Assembly: GCA_012934845.2 (NCBI GenBank)
Contig: WNNJ02000915.1
Location: 62,001-126,000 of the forward strand
DNA length: 64,000 nt
Direction of reading: 5' to 3'
Source of the DNA: Pomphorhynchus laevis
Lineage: Eukaryota > Acanthocephala > Palaeacanthocephala > Echinorhynchida > Pomphorhynchidae
The notes under the pieces were generated by a model that saw nothing but the letters and a program-made list of their open reading frames with translations, had not been told where the DNA came from and made no database searches. The position numbers and the translations under genes were made by a program. The stretch's first letter is position 1; every line of letters begins with the position of its first letter. This document shows positions 34,018-45,100 of this stretch, piece after piece.

Positions 34018-35150
34018 CGCCTTCGTTATGATTACGGCTTTTCTTCCTCCTCCGTAGCTTGGTTCGCCTCATATCTATCCGACCGTTCCTTTCGCATCTG
34101 TTCTAATTCATCATCCTCCCCTCCCATCCCTATTTTTTGCGGGGTTCCACAAGGTTCAGTCCTAGGTCCCTTGCTTTTCTCTCTTTTGCTTGGCGATCTC
34201 TCTCCATTTATCAAACCTTACTCCTTTAACGTCATGCAATACGCCGATGACATTCTAATCTATGCTCATGCACCCGCACATCGCATACACGATATCGTCA
34301 TTTCTGCCTCCAACTGTCTTTCTTCTATCTACAAACGTCTCTCCAATCTCCATCTCGTTCTAAACGCCGAAAAGTCCAAAATAATGTGGATCCTTCCCCG
34401 TAAACCAAGCATATCTCCTCCCATTGTATCTTTTGCCTCATCGATCATCCCTATAGTCCACAATCTCACTTTCTTAGGCTTCCATTTTGATGATCACCTT
34501 TCCCTTAAACCCTTCGTCAGTGACAAGGTCCGCTCGTCTAACTTAATTCTTCGTGACATCCGCCGTATCCCCCCATATCGACTTCCGTTCTTGTATGTCT
34601 CTTCTTTCATCGTTTCTTTTCCCTAAAATCGATTACTGCCTTAGCCTTTTCGCCAATTCTCCAAAATCCATCATCCTACCCCTACAACGAATAATCAACA
34701 CCGCCGTTCGAGTGCTCTTCCGTCTCCGTCGCTTCGACCACACATCCACATATTTTGCCCAACTCTCCTGGCCCACCATCCACATCCGCATCAAACTCCG
34801 CCTTCTTCTCGTTACTTTTCGTCTCATCGCTGTCGGCTCCCCATCGTTCATAAACCTTCCTTTCTTAGACGATACTCGCCCCACATCGCTATCGCTTCGT
34901 TCCTGTCATACCCTATTACTCCACGTTCCTAATTACTCCAACAACTACGGTCTCCGATCCTTCCTCGTCGCCGCCTCACTCGCCTGGAATCAACTCCCTC
35001 TCGACGTCCGCCGCGCTCCCTCTTTTATCACATTCAAACACATCCTCCGTTCACACCTTCTCGACACCTGATTCACAGTTTTGTTTTGTTGTGGTCATGT
35101 AAGCGTGCGCTGGCACGCATTTGCCACGTTAAAATAAATCCTTTTTTTTC
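34018..35150 (+). mobile_element. LINE A1, 5'-truncated copy inserted in LINE D
   Basis: It begins inside the RT palm, reads GVPQGSVLGPLLFSLLLGDL (near 34140-34200), MQYADDILIYAHAPAHRIHD, and the C-terminus to the stop at 35069. One frame change occurs near 34560. The 3' end is complete: hairpin GCGTGC (35103-35108)/GCACGC (35113-35118), TTTGCCACG, then AAAATAAATCC and a T-rich tail. It lies in the same orientation as LINE D, which resumes after it. I found no target duplication. Confidence 0.85.
35103..35118 (+). other. LINE A1 3'-end hairpin (best copy)
   Basis: This is a perfect 6-bp stem, GCGTGC with GCACGC, and a GCTG loop. It sits 2 bp after CATGTAA and just before the conserved TTTGCCACGTTAAAATAAA. 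Confidence 0.75.
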
Positions 35151-36908
35151 ATAGCACATCAACAAATTCTATCCTCGACATTTTACTGTTTCACTCGAGG
35201 TGGTTGTTTAAACCCATCTGAACGGAGCAGTCGGGTAAACATCTGTCCACCTCTCATGACCTTATTCGTTGGAGGATTGAGGAGGATAAGTTGCTTCGAA
35301 GGAGGTTTCACTTTAACTCGATCAGAGTGGTTTTTTTAGGCGGCTATCCAACTCTTTCCCAGAATTGGTAATGAGAGTCTGATCGAATTTAATACCTACC
35401 TCTTTTCGCAAGCTTCCTGGGTTTCTATCGACTACCCATAAAGGTCGTATATACAATCCCACTACGATGAAATTCAAGGTCCTAGCGAAATTGCTTAACC
35501 TTTATAATCTCTCTGTAATGTAACAAGCCCTCTTGAATGAATACTGGAGCACTAGATATAGGTTCCAGTTGAACAGCGATAGGACGAGCATTGCTCGCCT
35601 TAACCTTTCTCAGTCTTCCTTTTGGAAGATTTTCAAGAAGGAGAAGTTTGTTTGCTGGAAGGATGGGGCATTAAGTTGGATTGGTAATGTAGGCCTCGAC
35701 AAAGTTTTTGAGGAGTCACTAGCCCTACATAACTATGGAGCCACACAATCACCTCAACCAATCCCGCCTTGGGGTTGATCGACCATCTAAGTAGGCGTAA
35801 TTTAATCCCTCAGGTTTTCATGGGTTCGTTAAAGGTCGTTCGGTCCATTCAGCAGTTGGTGAGGTGGAGCAGTTTGGTCGACTTAATAGCCATCGTCTAG
35901 TTGTGGCTATTTTCCTTGACTTCTCTGCTGCATTTGACCGCATCTCCATTCCTTTTGTGATCAATTCTCCTAGGTCCCTCGGGTTGCCTGTGAGAATTAT
36001 GAAGAGGGTGCAGATTCTGATGTACACCAAGCGACTTTACTATGAAGACGACCATGATGCGCTTCAGTTCTACCCAATTACGGGTGTGCCCTAAGGCTCA
36101 CCTTTTTCTCCTATCTTATATCTTGCTGCCTCCATTAACCTCTTTAAAATATTTAAACGCGAACAACATCTAGTGATGTACGCTGATGACACAACAGCCC
36201 TGTTCACTGGGCACAAGTGTAAAGACGTAGTCTCAGACATCAGCCGTTTCTTTTTAAGACTAAAAGATCAGCTACCCCAATCCAATCCCATTTTAAACTC
36301 CGCAAAATCGCAGGGTGTAGTCTTTCATGGCTACCCTGCTACTTAGCAAAAACTTAAGAGATTAGCACTCTCTGCGCTCTCCTCCATATTGACTAATCAG
36401 CCCCTCCTGTCTTCACGAGTCAAGTAAAATACCGGGGTTCACCGTTACGGTGAACTAGTCGGCGAAAGCTGACCTGGATAGACTCAAACGTATCCTGAAT
36501 AAAGCTATGTGGGCCCTGAAACGGGCCCAACATCTGTCATTGAATGGGAAAACTCAAGTGCGCCTTTATGGCACTTGGGCTATCTCGGGATTAGTCTTCT
36601 TTTCGAGAAAACTTCCCCCAAAGCAAAGTCTAACTCTCTTAAGCTCCTTGTTTCTCGTTTACCCAGCATAGTCCGCCTCGATTGGATTCTTCTGGGCGTG
36701 AAAGACGCCAGGTGGTTCAGTCCGAAGGCGGCGTGTTGGATCGGTTGGAGGGCTCAGATCCCCCTGGACCTGAGGCCGTGAGTCACGTAGAAATACTAAC
36801 AATGTCATTATCGATTGGTTTTCGTCTAGTTTTTTTGCTTCTCTGTTTTCCCTGTTTCTGTCGGTTAACCTTATGTTTAGTTATTAAAGAAAACCCTTAT
36901 TATTAGTA
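35151..36908 (+). pseudogene. LINE D, 3' part: reverse transcriptase
   Basis: RT landmarks are SSFWKIFKKEKFVCWKDGAL (35605-35670), VVAIFLDFSAAFDRIS (35900-35945, first catalytic Asp), GSPFSPILYLAASINLF (36090-36150) and VMYADDTTALF (36175-36205, YADD). ILNSAKSQGVVFH follows. The PQGSP box contains a stop at about 36093. The end is an AT-rich tail with TTATTATTAG at 36896-36905. With the EN and knuckle ORF1 upstream, this fits an I/R1-like LINE. Confidence 0.7.
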
Positions 36909-37238
36909 CATTTAGGAGATGTGAAAATATTTGGTTTCCGCTTTATTACTTTTTTAAACATTTCAGTGATTGGTAATTTAGGTTGCAAGTTGTATATAGT
37001 GCTTACCAGTGAATCTCCTAAATATTAATCACAAGAATAATTTATCGACATGTGCGTTGATAGATCAGGGTCAACGTGGGTAATGATAGATAGAGAATCA
37101 TTATAATCTGTATATATTGAGTGGCTCTTGCAATTTGGGGCCATACAGTTTGTACAAGCGTTTCTGCGCACAGTTGCATCTAAAGAATTTTGACGCAAAA
37201 ATCGAGCAAGTACAACTCCGAGATTTAGGAGCATCTTT
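36909..37238 (-). other. junction and continuation of LINE C 5' region
   Basis: ATTTAGGAGAT (36910-36920) and ATCTCCTAAAT (37013-37023) form 11-bp inverted repeats around about 92 bp. This could be a small hairpin element, but there is no target duplication. From 37025 to 37238 the minus strand keeps a frame with NACTNCMAPNCKSHS, possibly more of the Cys-rich LINE C N-terminus after a frame change. Confidence 0.4.
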
Positions 37239-37403
37239 TTAATCTCTAGTGCATTGTTCATTTTGGATTATATTCACGCAACCATATACATTGCAGTTTA
37301 CGCATGTTTGATTACTTGTCTCGCATTCACACCTAGAACAATTTGCAGCGGAGCCATTACAAGGACAACATCGTGGGTTTGCTAGTGGTTTTCTTTTAGT
37401 CAT
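37239..37403 (-). CDS. LINE C Cys-rich ORF1 start (54 aa)
   Basis: On the minus strand it runs from ATG at 37403 to TAA at 37239. Cys occurs at residues 12, 13, 15, 22, 25, 27, 34, 37, 42 and 51. Seven of these (12, 13, 22, 25, 27, 37, 42) match the spacing in the 18022 ORF exactly, and GC follows at residues 41-42 in both. It sits downstream, in sense, of the 14-bp array and a GC hairpin. It is probably truncated by a frame change, since more Cys motifs follow in another frame. Confidence 0.6.
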   Translation of the reverse strand: MTKRKPLANPRCCPCNGSAANCSRCECETSNQTCVNCNVYGCVNIIQNEQCTRD

Positions 37404-37583
37404 TGCAATGAATCAGGTAATCACGCATAATATCTTTGTAGGTATTTATACTGTAAGTATTTATTTTAAACCAAGAATTGTAAGTTTTAACAAAGTATTG
37501 TCAGTTAGACTAGCATAACTCCCACAAGTTTTATATTTTTATCTATTGGATTTTATCAGTTGTCATTGATGTAAATATTTCCT

Positions 37584-37606
37584 GTCGCCAAACGGAGCGA
37601 GGCGAC
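37584..37606 (-). promoter_or_regulatory. GC hairpin upstream of LINE C ORF1
   Basis: GTCGCC (37584-37589) pairs with GGCGAC (37601-37606). In minus-strand sense it separates the 14-bp array from the ORF1 leader. It resembles the CGTCGGC/GCCGACG hairpin ahead of the REL-LINE at 42177. Confidence 0.6.
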
Positions 37607-37607
37607 A

Positions 37608-40145
37608 ATCTCCAATGGATTATCTGCAATGGACTATCTGAAATTGACGATCTGAAATAGACAATCTACAATGGACGATCTGAAATTGACGATCTGAAAT
37701 GGACAATCCACAATAAATGATCTGAAATAAACAATCTGCAATATACGATCTGAAATTGACGAACTGAAATAAACAATATGCAATGAACCATCTGAAATTG
37801 AAGATCTGCAATGGACGATCTGAAATGAACGATCTGAAATGGACTATTTGAAATGGACGATCTGAATTGAGCGATCTGAAATGAACGATCTGAAATGGAC
37901 GATCTGAAATGGACAATCTGAAATCGGCCATCTGAAATGGACGATCTAAAATTGACTATTTGAAATGGACGATCTGAAATGGACGATCTGAAATGGACGA
38001 TCTGAAATTGACGATCAGAAATTTATGATCTGAAATGGACGATCTGAAATGGACCACCCGAAATGGACGACCCGAAATAGACTACCCGAAATGGACGATC
38101 TGAAATGGACAATCGGAAATTGGCGATCAAAGATGGACGATCTGAAATTGACGATCTTAAATGGATGATCTAAAATTGACGATCTGAAATGTAGGATCTG
38201 AAATTAACAATCTGAAATTGATGATCTGAAATGGACGACCTGAAATGAACGATCTAAAATGGACTAACTGAAACGGACGATCTAAAATGGACGATCTAAA
38301 ATGGACGATCTGAAATGGACGACCCAAAATTGACGATCTGCAATGGACGATCTGAAATGAACGATCTGAAATGGGCGATCTGCAATGGATGATATGAAAT
38401 AAACGATTTGAAATTGACTATCTGAAATTGACTATCTGAAATGGACGATCTGAAATTGACGATCTCAAATGAATGATCCGAAATGGGCCATCTGAAATGG
38501 ACGATCTGAAATTGACGATCTTAAATGGATGATCTAAAATTGACGATCTGAAATGGACGATCTGAAATAGACGATCTGAAATGGACGATCTTAAATTGAC
38601 GATCTGAAATGGACAATCTGAAATGAACGATCTGAAATAGACGATCTAAACTGTACGATCTGAAATGGACGATCGGAAAACGACGATCTGAAATAGACGA
38701 TCTGAAATGGCAATCTGAAATTGACGATTTGAAATGGACGATCTAAAATGCACGATCTGAAATTTACGATCTGAACGATCTGAAATTGACGATCTAAATC
38801 AACTATCTGAAATTAACGATCAAATATGGACGATCTGAAATTGACTATCTGAAATGGACGATCTGAAATGGACGATCTGAAATGGACGATCTGAAATGGA
38901 CGATCTGAAATGGACGATCTGAAATGGACGATCTGAAATGGACGATCTGAAATGGACGATCTGAAATGGACGATCTGAAATGGACGATCTGAAATGGACG
39001 ATCTAAATTTACTATCTGAAATGGACGATCTGAAATGGACGATCTAAATTTACTATCTGAAATGGACGATCTGAAATGGACGATCTGAAATGGACGATCT
39101 GAAATGGACGATCTGAAACGGACGATCTGACATTGACGATCTGACATGGACGATCTGACATGGACGATCTGATATGGACGATTTATAATGGACGATTTGA
39201 AATAGTCGACCCGAAATTGACGATCTGAAATGACGACCCGAAATGGACGATCTGCAATGGACGATCTGAAATGGAAGATCTGCAATTGACGATCTGAAAT
39301 AGACGATCTGAAATGGACGATCTGAAATTGACTATCTGAAATGGACAATCTGAAATGGACAATCTGAACTTGACGATCTGGAATGGACGATCTCAAATCG
39401 ACAATCTGAAATTGACGATCAAGGAGTGAAGATCTGAAATTGACTATCTGATATGGACGATCTAAAATGGACGATTCGAAATGAACGATCTGAAATGACG
39501 ATCTGAAATGGACGATCTGAAATGGACGATCTAAAATGGACGATCTGAAATGTACGATCTAAAATGTACTATCTAAAATGGACGATCTGAAATGGACTAT
39601 TTGCAATGGACGATCAGTAATGGACGATCTGAAATGGACGATCTGAAATGTACGATCCGAAATGGACGTTCTGAGATGGACGATCTAAAATGGACGATCT
39701 GAAATGTACGATCTGAAAATGACGATCAGATATTGACGATCAGAAATGGACGATCTTAACGATTTTAAATGGACGATCTGAAATGGACGATCTGAAATGG
39801 ACGATCTGAAATGGACGATCTGAAATGGACGATCTGATATTGACGATCTGATATTGACGATCTGAAATTGGCTATTTGAAATTGACGATCTGAAATTGAC
39901 TTTTTAAAATTGACGATCTGAAATTGACGTTTTGAAATTGACGATCTGAAATTAAGACGAGCTACAATTGAGAGTTCTTAAATTGACGAGTTGAAATTGA
40001 CGATCTGAAATTAAGACGAGCTTAAATTGACGAGCTTAAATTGACGAACTTAAATTGACGAACTTAAATTGACGAGTTGAACTTGACGTTCTGAAATTGG
40101 CGATCGGAATTTGATGACCTGAAATTGACGATCTAAAATTTACGA
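37608..40145 (-). repeat. 2.5-kb minisatellite of a 14-bp unit (about 180 copies)
   Basis: The plus-strand consensus is GATCTGAAATGGAC. Units vary freely (TTGAC, TAGAC, CAATGG) except for a nearly homogeneous core at 38845-39000. A 14-bp unit gives a 14-residue peptide repeat on the minus strand with few stops, so long ORFs here are repeat artefacts. The array ends next to a LINE C 3' region on the right and the LINE C ORF1 leader on the left, so in sense orientation it lies upstream of ORF1. Confidence 0.9.
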
Positions 40146-40249
40146 TTTTATATTTTTATCTCTTGGATTTTTTAGTTAATAATAAGTGATTATATAATAC
40201 TTATGATAATAATTTTTCTATTATAATATAATAATGTTCAATAAAACAT

Positions 40250-41878
40250 TATTATTCATAAAAAATTACAAGCAACTGGATATCATAAAATAATACGGTT
40301 ACCGGCAAATGAGTTCGTGTAAAAATTTTAATAATCGTCAGTATTGTTAAAAAACAAATTCGAGATATACTTGTTTCTTGGTCAAGTTGCAAAGTCCGGA
40401 ATATTTCCTTGATGTTCTTATTACAAGGGATGTGGCTTTTAGCCAAGACAAATTTTATATGCTGTCTCAAATGTTTTATCACATTTGCAAATGTCTGCTT
40501 CTATTTCCAGGTTATGACGCAAACGATTCTCCGACACATTACATATGCATCGAAGCTCATACCGCCTGCAGCGAAAAAATATTACTGGAATGAAGATTCC
40601 ATTTTCAATTATTGCGACTCTCTCCCCATATTTAGCGATCTTTTTATGATCATTGTATTGAAAGTAAGATTCTTACGCGTTGTTTGTATAAGATAGCGCA
40701 AAATCATTAAACACGCATATGTCCATAAATAATCGCACCAATCCATCTCCATACGAGCATATACAATCGCCGTCCATCCTTGCTTGTCTGTCTCTACTCG
40801 TTTGTTGACATTCAAGTATTTGCTTGTCCGACACTGGCAACAATTAACTCAATTTTCACGTCGTTCGTATATTCCTTCATTCTCTTCGCAATTTCATCGT
40901 TATTTAAAAAATTCTTATTATTAATTCCATCCCTAACTATGTTGTACCTTATGATAGTTAAATCGCCCACCTTATATGTTTTATTTCGAATGGTTGATTG
41001 TTAACACATACATTATGTATATTTTTTGGTAGCCATTTATATCTTCTGGTAATTGCATCTTTGAATTGCCTGATGTTCAGGCAAAGTTCTTTGTACTGGA
41101 CAGAGGTAATTTTAATCAATTCGATGCTCATTTAGCAGATGCACTGTTTACTGATACTTTTATTTCCATGGGCCGACCTTGTCTTTCTGTGTTCGCTTCA
41201 TCGTTATTGTGTTGTTCTTGTTCCCATTTTATTTAAAATGCTATGTATTTTTGCATATATTTTATTAGGAGCGATTGTGATCCGTCGACAATTGAAACAC
41301 ATATGTACATCGAACTGTTATATTCTCGATTTCCGATAAGTAGTGGATCTCCTATTTCACATCTTCCTTGTTCTAGTAATAGATTGCATATCCCTTTAAA
41401 TTGTGTATTTGTCACTTAATGGCTGACGATAGTTGGTAACACCTCAGATAAATTTACATTGGATACTTATTTTAACAACCCGTCGTCGAATTCGCATATT
41501 CTTTGGAGATGAATTCATTTCGCTTAAAATAAGCTTGCCAACAAGTTGTACGCCACATGGCTATAGTTTTTAGCTATATGAAGTAGAATTCCCAGTTCTC
41601 ATTTCGTTGATGTTGACTTTATCTCTGTCGATATACTATTTGTTTCCCACGTAGCTTCCTAAATATTTGACCTTGTTGGTTTCGATCTACATTCCAGATT
41701 CTTTCATTGTCGACAGCGACTGGGTTAAGCGTGTTCACTGCATGTTTGGACACATGATTTTCTCCCTTACTCGGGTTTACGTCATGATTCTCTTTGTATA
41801 TTATTAATATATCCTTACTCTGGTTTACGTTGTATTATTATATTAAATACGTATACTCAGTTAGCTGATTTGATTTAT
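40250..41878 (-). mobile_element. LINE C, 3' half (RT end and endonuclease region), split by the 41894-46636 insertion
   Basis: On the minus strand about 41660 reads NKVKYLGSYVGNK in mixed frames, matching the (V/I)LGxPVGN box of this clade. Further on, AKNYSHVAYNLLASL matches NYPQAAYNCYMSGL of the copy near 19500. Near 40880-41000, YNIVRDGINNKNFLNN resembles the RHxxIRD start of the REL endonuclease. It ends before the 14-bp array. It is the continuation of 46652-48063 beyond the nested insertion. Many frame changes are present. Confidence 0.6.
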
Positions 41879-41893
41879 ATTTGTCCCCTCTTC
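41879..41893. repeat. 15-bp target-site duplication, left copy
   Basis: ATTTGTCCCCTCTTC matches 46637-46651 exactly and brackets the REL-LINE. The sequence outside both copies is the same LINE C, minus strand. Confidence 0.9.
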
Positions 41894-42060
41894 CCGAGAT
41901 AAAAAAAGTTTGAGATAAATAAAAAACGTTAAAAAAAGTTTGAGATAAATAACATACACAAATTACATTTGAGATAAATAACACACAGTACAAACAGATA
42001 ATATTTATATAGAGAAAAGATCTAAAAGATTTACACAAAGAGAAAAGATCTAAATAAGAA
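41894..42060 (+). repeat. short tandem repeats at the 5' end of the REL-LINE
   Basis: AAAAAAAGTTTGAGATAAAT occurs at 41901-41920 and 41931-41950, with CATTTGAGATAAATA at 41966-41980. AGAGAAAAGATCTAAA-type words recur at 42013 and 42039. These lie inside the element boundary and parallel the leader arrays of LINEs A, B and C. Confidence 0.75.
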
Positions 42061-42141
42061 GAAGAAAAGGATCTGCAAACTTCAGATCGCTGCGCTCACA
42101 AAGATCGCTGTTCAAGCAAATTACAACCTTAAACACACAAT

Positions 42142-42166
42142 CGTCGGCTCGCTTCGCTCGCCGACG
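42142..42166 (+). promoter_or_regulatory. GC hairpin just before the REL-LINE start codon
   Basis: CGTCGGC (42142-42148) pairs perfectly with GCCGACG (42160-42166). It ends 10 bp before ATG 42177 in an otherwise AT-rich leader. It could affect initiation or be a signal for RT or packaging; that is inference. Confidence 0.7.
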
Positions 42167-42176
42167 CACAAAATAA

Positions 42177-45100
42177 ATGGTGCGAACAAGGCGTAAAGCA
42201 TCAGCTATAGACAACAGTTCTCGTCAGCAATGTTCGCTTGGTGGATCGGTAAACACTGGATGTTGTCCCGTATGCAGAGGAGTTTATCGGCTTAATGCTT
42301 CAGGGTGTCTTCGCGTTCACGGTCACTTGGACTCAAGATGCTCAGGCTCGGGTCAATCATTGAATTTCGGCTCAATTAATTTGACGTCTCTAGATGGAGC
42401 TGGTCAAGTTGCTTTTGTGGGCGTGCGGGACTCCTTTGGAGCATCATCTGATCTCAGGTCGGCTACACCGCCTGTGGAGTTGTCGAGCAGTCCTTTCAAG
42501 GAACCTACGCGCACCACTTCAGAACTTTTACGCAGGGTTTGGATGCAACCCGTAAATACGATTAAGCGCATACCGTGGAACCTGCGCCGTCGAATTGCAA
42601 ATATTTACTCGTCGTTACTTTTACAGGCTATGTGTTCAAACTCATTTCACGACTGGGAACGTTTGCTATGCTTTCCGAAATTCTGTCTTGCGTCTACGAT
42701 GAATCGTGCTCAAGCCTGCGATCACACTGGGACAAAGATAAGCTTGCTTTTGGACAAGTTCGAAACCGGCGAAGATGGTGATTGCTTTTCTCCATCGGAT
42801 GTTCGACCCTCCAGAAAGCTCAACAGATTTGTTTCGACGAACAACGACTATTCAGAGGCGATCGAATTAACAAGAAGTGGAAATTATGGGAAAGCGATGC
42901 GACGTCTTACTTCAAGTAATATTTGCGAGTATTCACAATCCACACGCATACAATTGTCCGTGCTACATCCAGTGAACGGTGATCTCCCAGCCTCTCGCCC
43001 TCCATGCCTGACATTGCCTTTATCAGTCGACTCGGACATTATTCAGGCCGCAGTCTCATCTTTTCCTTCCCTTACTTCCCCTGGAAGCTTGGGTTTGAGA
43101 GCGGAACACTTAAAAGACATGATGTCGGTTGATCACGGGGTTCTTTTAGGGCGACTCACTTCGCTGGTCAACTACCTGATTGCGGGCTTAGCTCCAGTCG
43201 AACTTTCTCCGTTCTTAGCTGGAGCTAGTCTACTGGCCTTAAGTAAGCCTGACGGAGGAGTCCGCCCCATTGCAATTGGGGAAACATTACGTCGCTTATG
43301 TGCCAAATGCATTTGTCGAAAACTCCGGTCGCGGTTTTCAGAATCGCTCTTACCTCACCAGCTCGGTGTCGCTACGCCAAACGGTATGGAGCAGATTATC
43401 CATAGAGTCCGTCGACTACACCATCTTCAACACCAGAATGACGATTGGGTTTGGGTCAAAGTTGACATTACCAATGCCTTCAATACGCTGAGCCGCAGAT
43501 CCTTTATTGACGCTGTAAGGAGTGAGTTCCCTGAAATAAGTAGGTGGATATCCTGGTGCTATGGATCTGGTTCAAACCTTCGATTTGGGAACATGGAGCC
43601 TCTTCAATCCTTGAGCGGAGTGCAACAAGGGGATCCTCTTGGTCCCTTATTGTTTTGCCTAGCTTTGAAACCGATAATCGCCTCAATATCTACAATCGAG
43701 GGGATCGGCTTAAACTTGTGGTACCTCGATGACGGCATAGTGGGCGGAAGACCAGAGGCTGTTGGCAAAGCATTATCTCTGCTCTCTTTAGATTTTCCAG
43801 CGATTGGGTTGTCGTTAAACTGGAAAAAGACCGAACTGATAGGAAAGGCTAGTAATATCGATCTGGTAAAGAGATTATGCCCAGGGATTACTTTGGTTAA
43901 TTCAACAGACAACTTCACAATTCTAGGGAGCCCTGTCGGTTCCCAGGAACACTGCTCATCACACCTCATTAATAAGGTACTCCCGGCACTGCAACTTGAC
44001 CTAAAGACACTAGAAAACTTGCCGGACCCTCAGGTTGCTTTCATCCTGCTGCGCAATTGCGCATCTGCCGCACGAGTAAATCATCTGATGCGTACGGTAG
44101 ATCCCGCCTTCGCTCAAAAATTTTTCCGGCTTTTCGATGACTTGGTCTTAGATTGCTTCAGCAATATAACGTCTATTCACCCGGACAAGAAAACATGGTC
44201 ACAAGCTTGCTTACCCCTGAAGATGGGAGGATTGGGCCTTCGAAGCTGTGTCGAACACTCCGCAGCGGCGTTTCTTTCAAGTGTGGAAATGGTCGCTAAA
44301 CAATCGAACCTCGACCCTTACTCTTTCCCCAGTTTTGAATCTGCAATTTCTAACTTTCCGCATGATGACAGAGGACTACAATCAAATCAACGGGGTCTTT
44401 CTCACAGCATCGACGAGACTTCGCGTCGCAAGCTATTGGAAAGCGTCGATTGCTCCAATTCAGCCAGATTATTGGCAGTTTCGCGTCCGCATGCGTGTGC
44501 ATGGCTGCAGGCTATACCAAACAAAGCCACGCTTATGAATCTTGCGCCGAATGAATTTGTGGTGTTGCTTCGTATGTGGTTGGGAATGCCGCTCTGTAAG
44601 GGTGACTACCGTTGCAGACGCTGCCTTAGAATGGCAGACAAGTTTGGTTTCCACGCCCTAACCTGTCAATTTGGCGGGTACCCCGGTATTCGACACGATG
44701 GACTTCGAGACACAATATTTCAGGCGGCAGTTTCTGCAGGACTGAGAGTCGCGAAGGAGGTACCCAATCTCGTGCGCAACTTACGAGAGAGACCAGCCGA
44801 CATTTTGATTTACGAGGATCCCCCTCTAGCAGTCGATTTTGCGGTGACAAACCCTCTGCAAAATGCCTACGTTTCCATGGCTGCTAAGATTCCTGGATAT
44901 GCTGCAGACAGATATGCAGCATGTGTCAAGGACCGAAAATACAAGCGGAAAATGGAGGAAAGTGGGTATTGTTTCTCGGCCGCAGTTATAGAGACATATG
45001 GAGGTTGGAACGCCCAGGGGGAAAAACTTGTCAGATTCATTGCCCGATCTATGTCTTGGCGAGGCAATATTTCGTATAGCAAGGCGGCAAACCAGCTCTT

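Noticed and set aside
34018-35160. Target duplication for the LINE A1 copy in LINE D
   Set aside because: Flanks (CACAAACCACC and CACATCAACAA) are similar but not the same. I could not fix a duplication.
36910-37023. 114-bp MITE with 11-bp terminal inverted repeats
   Set aside because: Only one copy was seen, there is no target duplication, and 11-bp matches are not rare in such AT-rich DNA. It is mentioned only as part of the junction.
37620-39396. Minus-strand ORFs of 103 and 183 codons made of a 14-residue repeat
   Set aside because: They are produced by the 14-bp minisatellite, which seldom creates a stop in those frames.
37608-40145. Possible CRISPR array
   Set aside because: The 14-bp units are contiguous without unique spacers, the genome is eukaryotic, and no cas genes are present. 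The same holds for the 20-bp array at 8561-8929.
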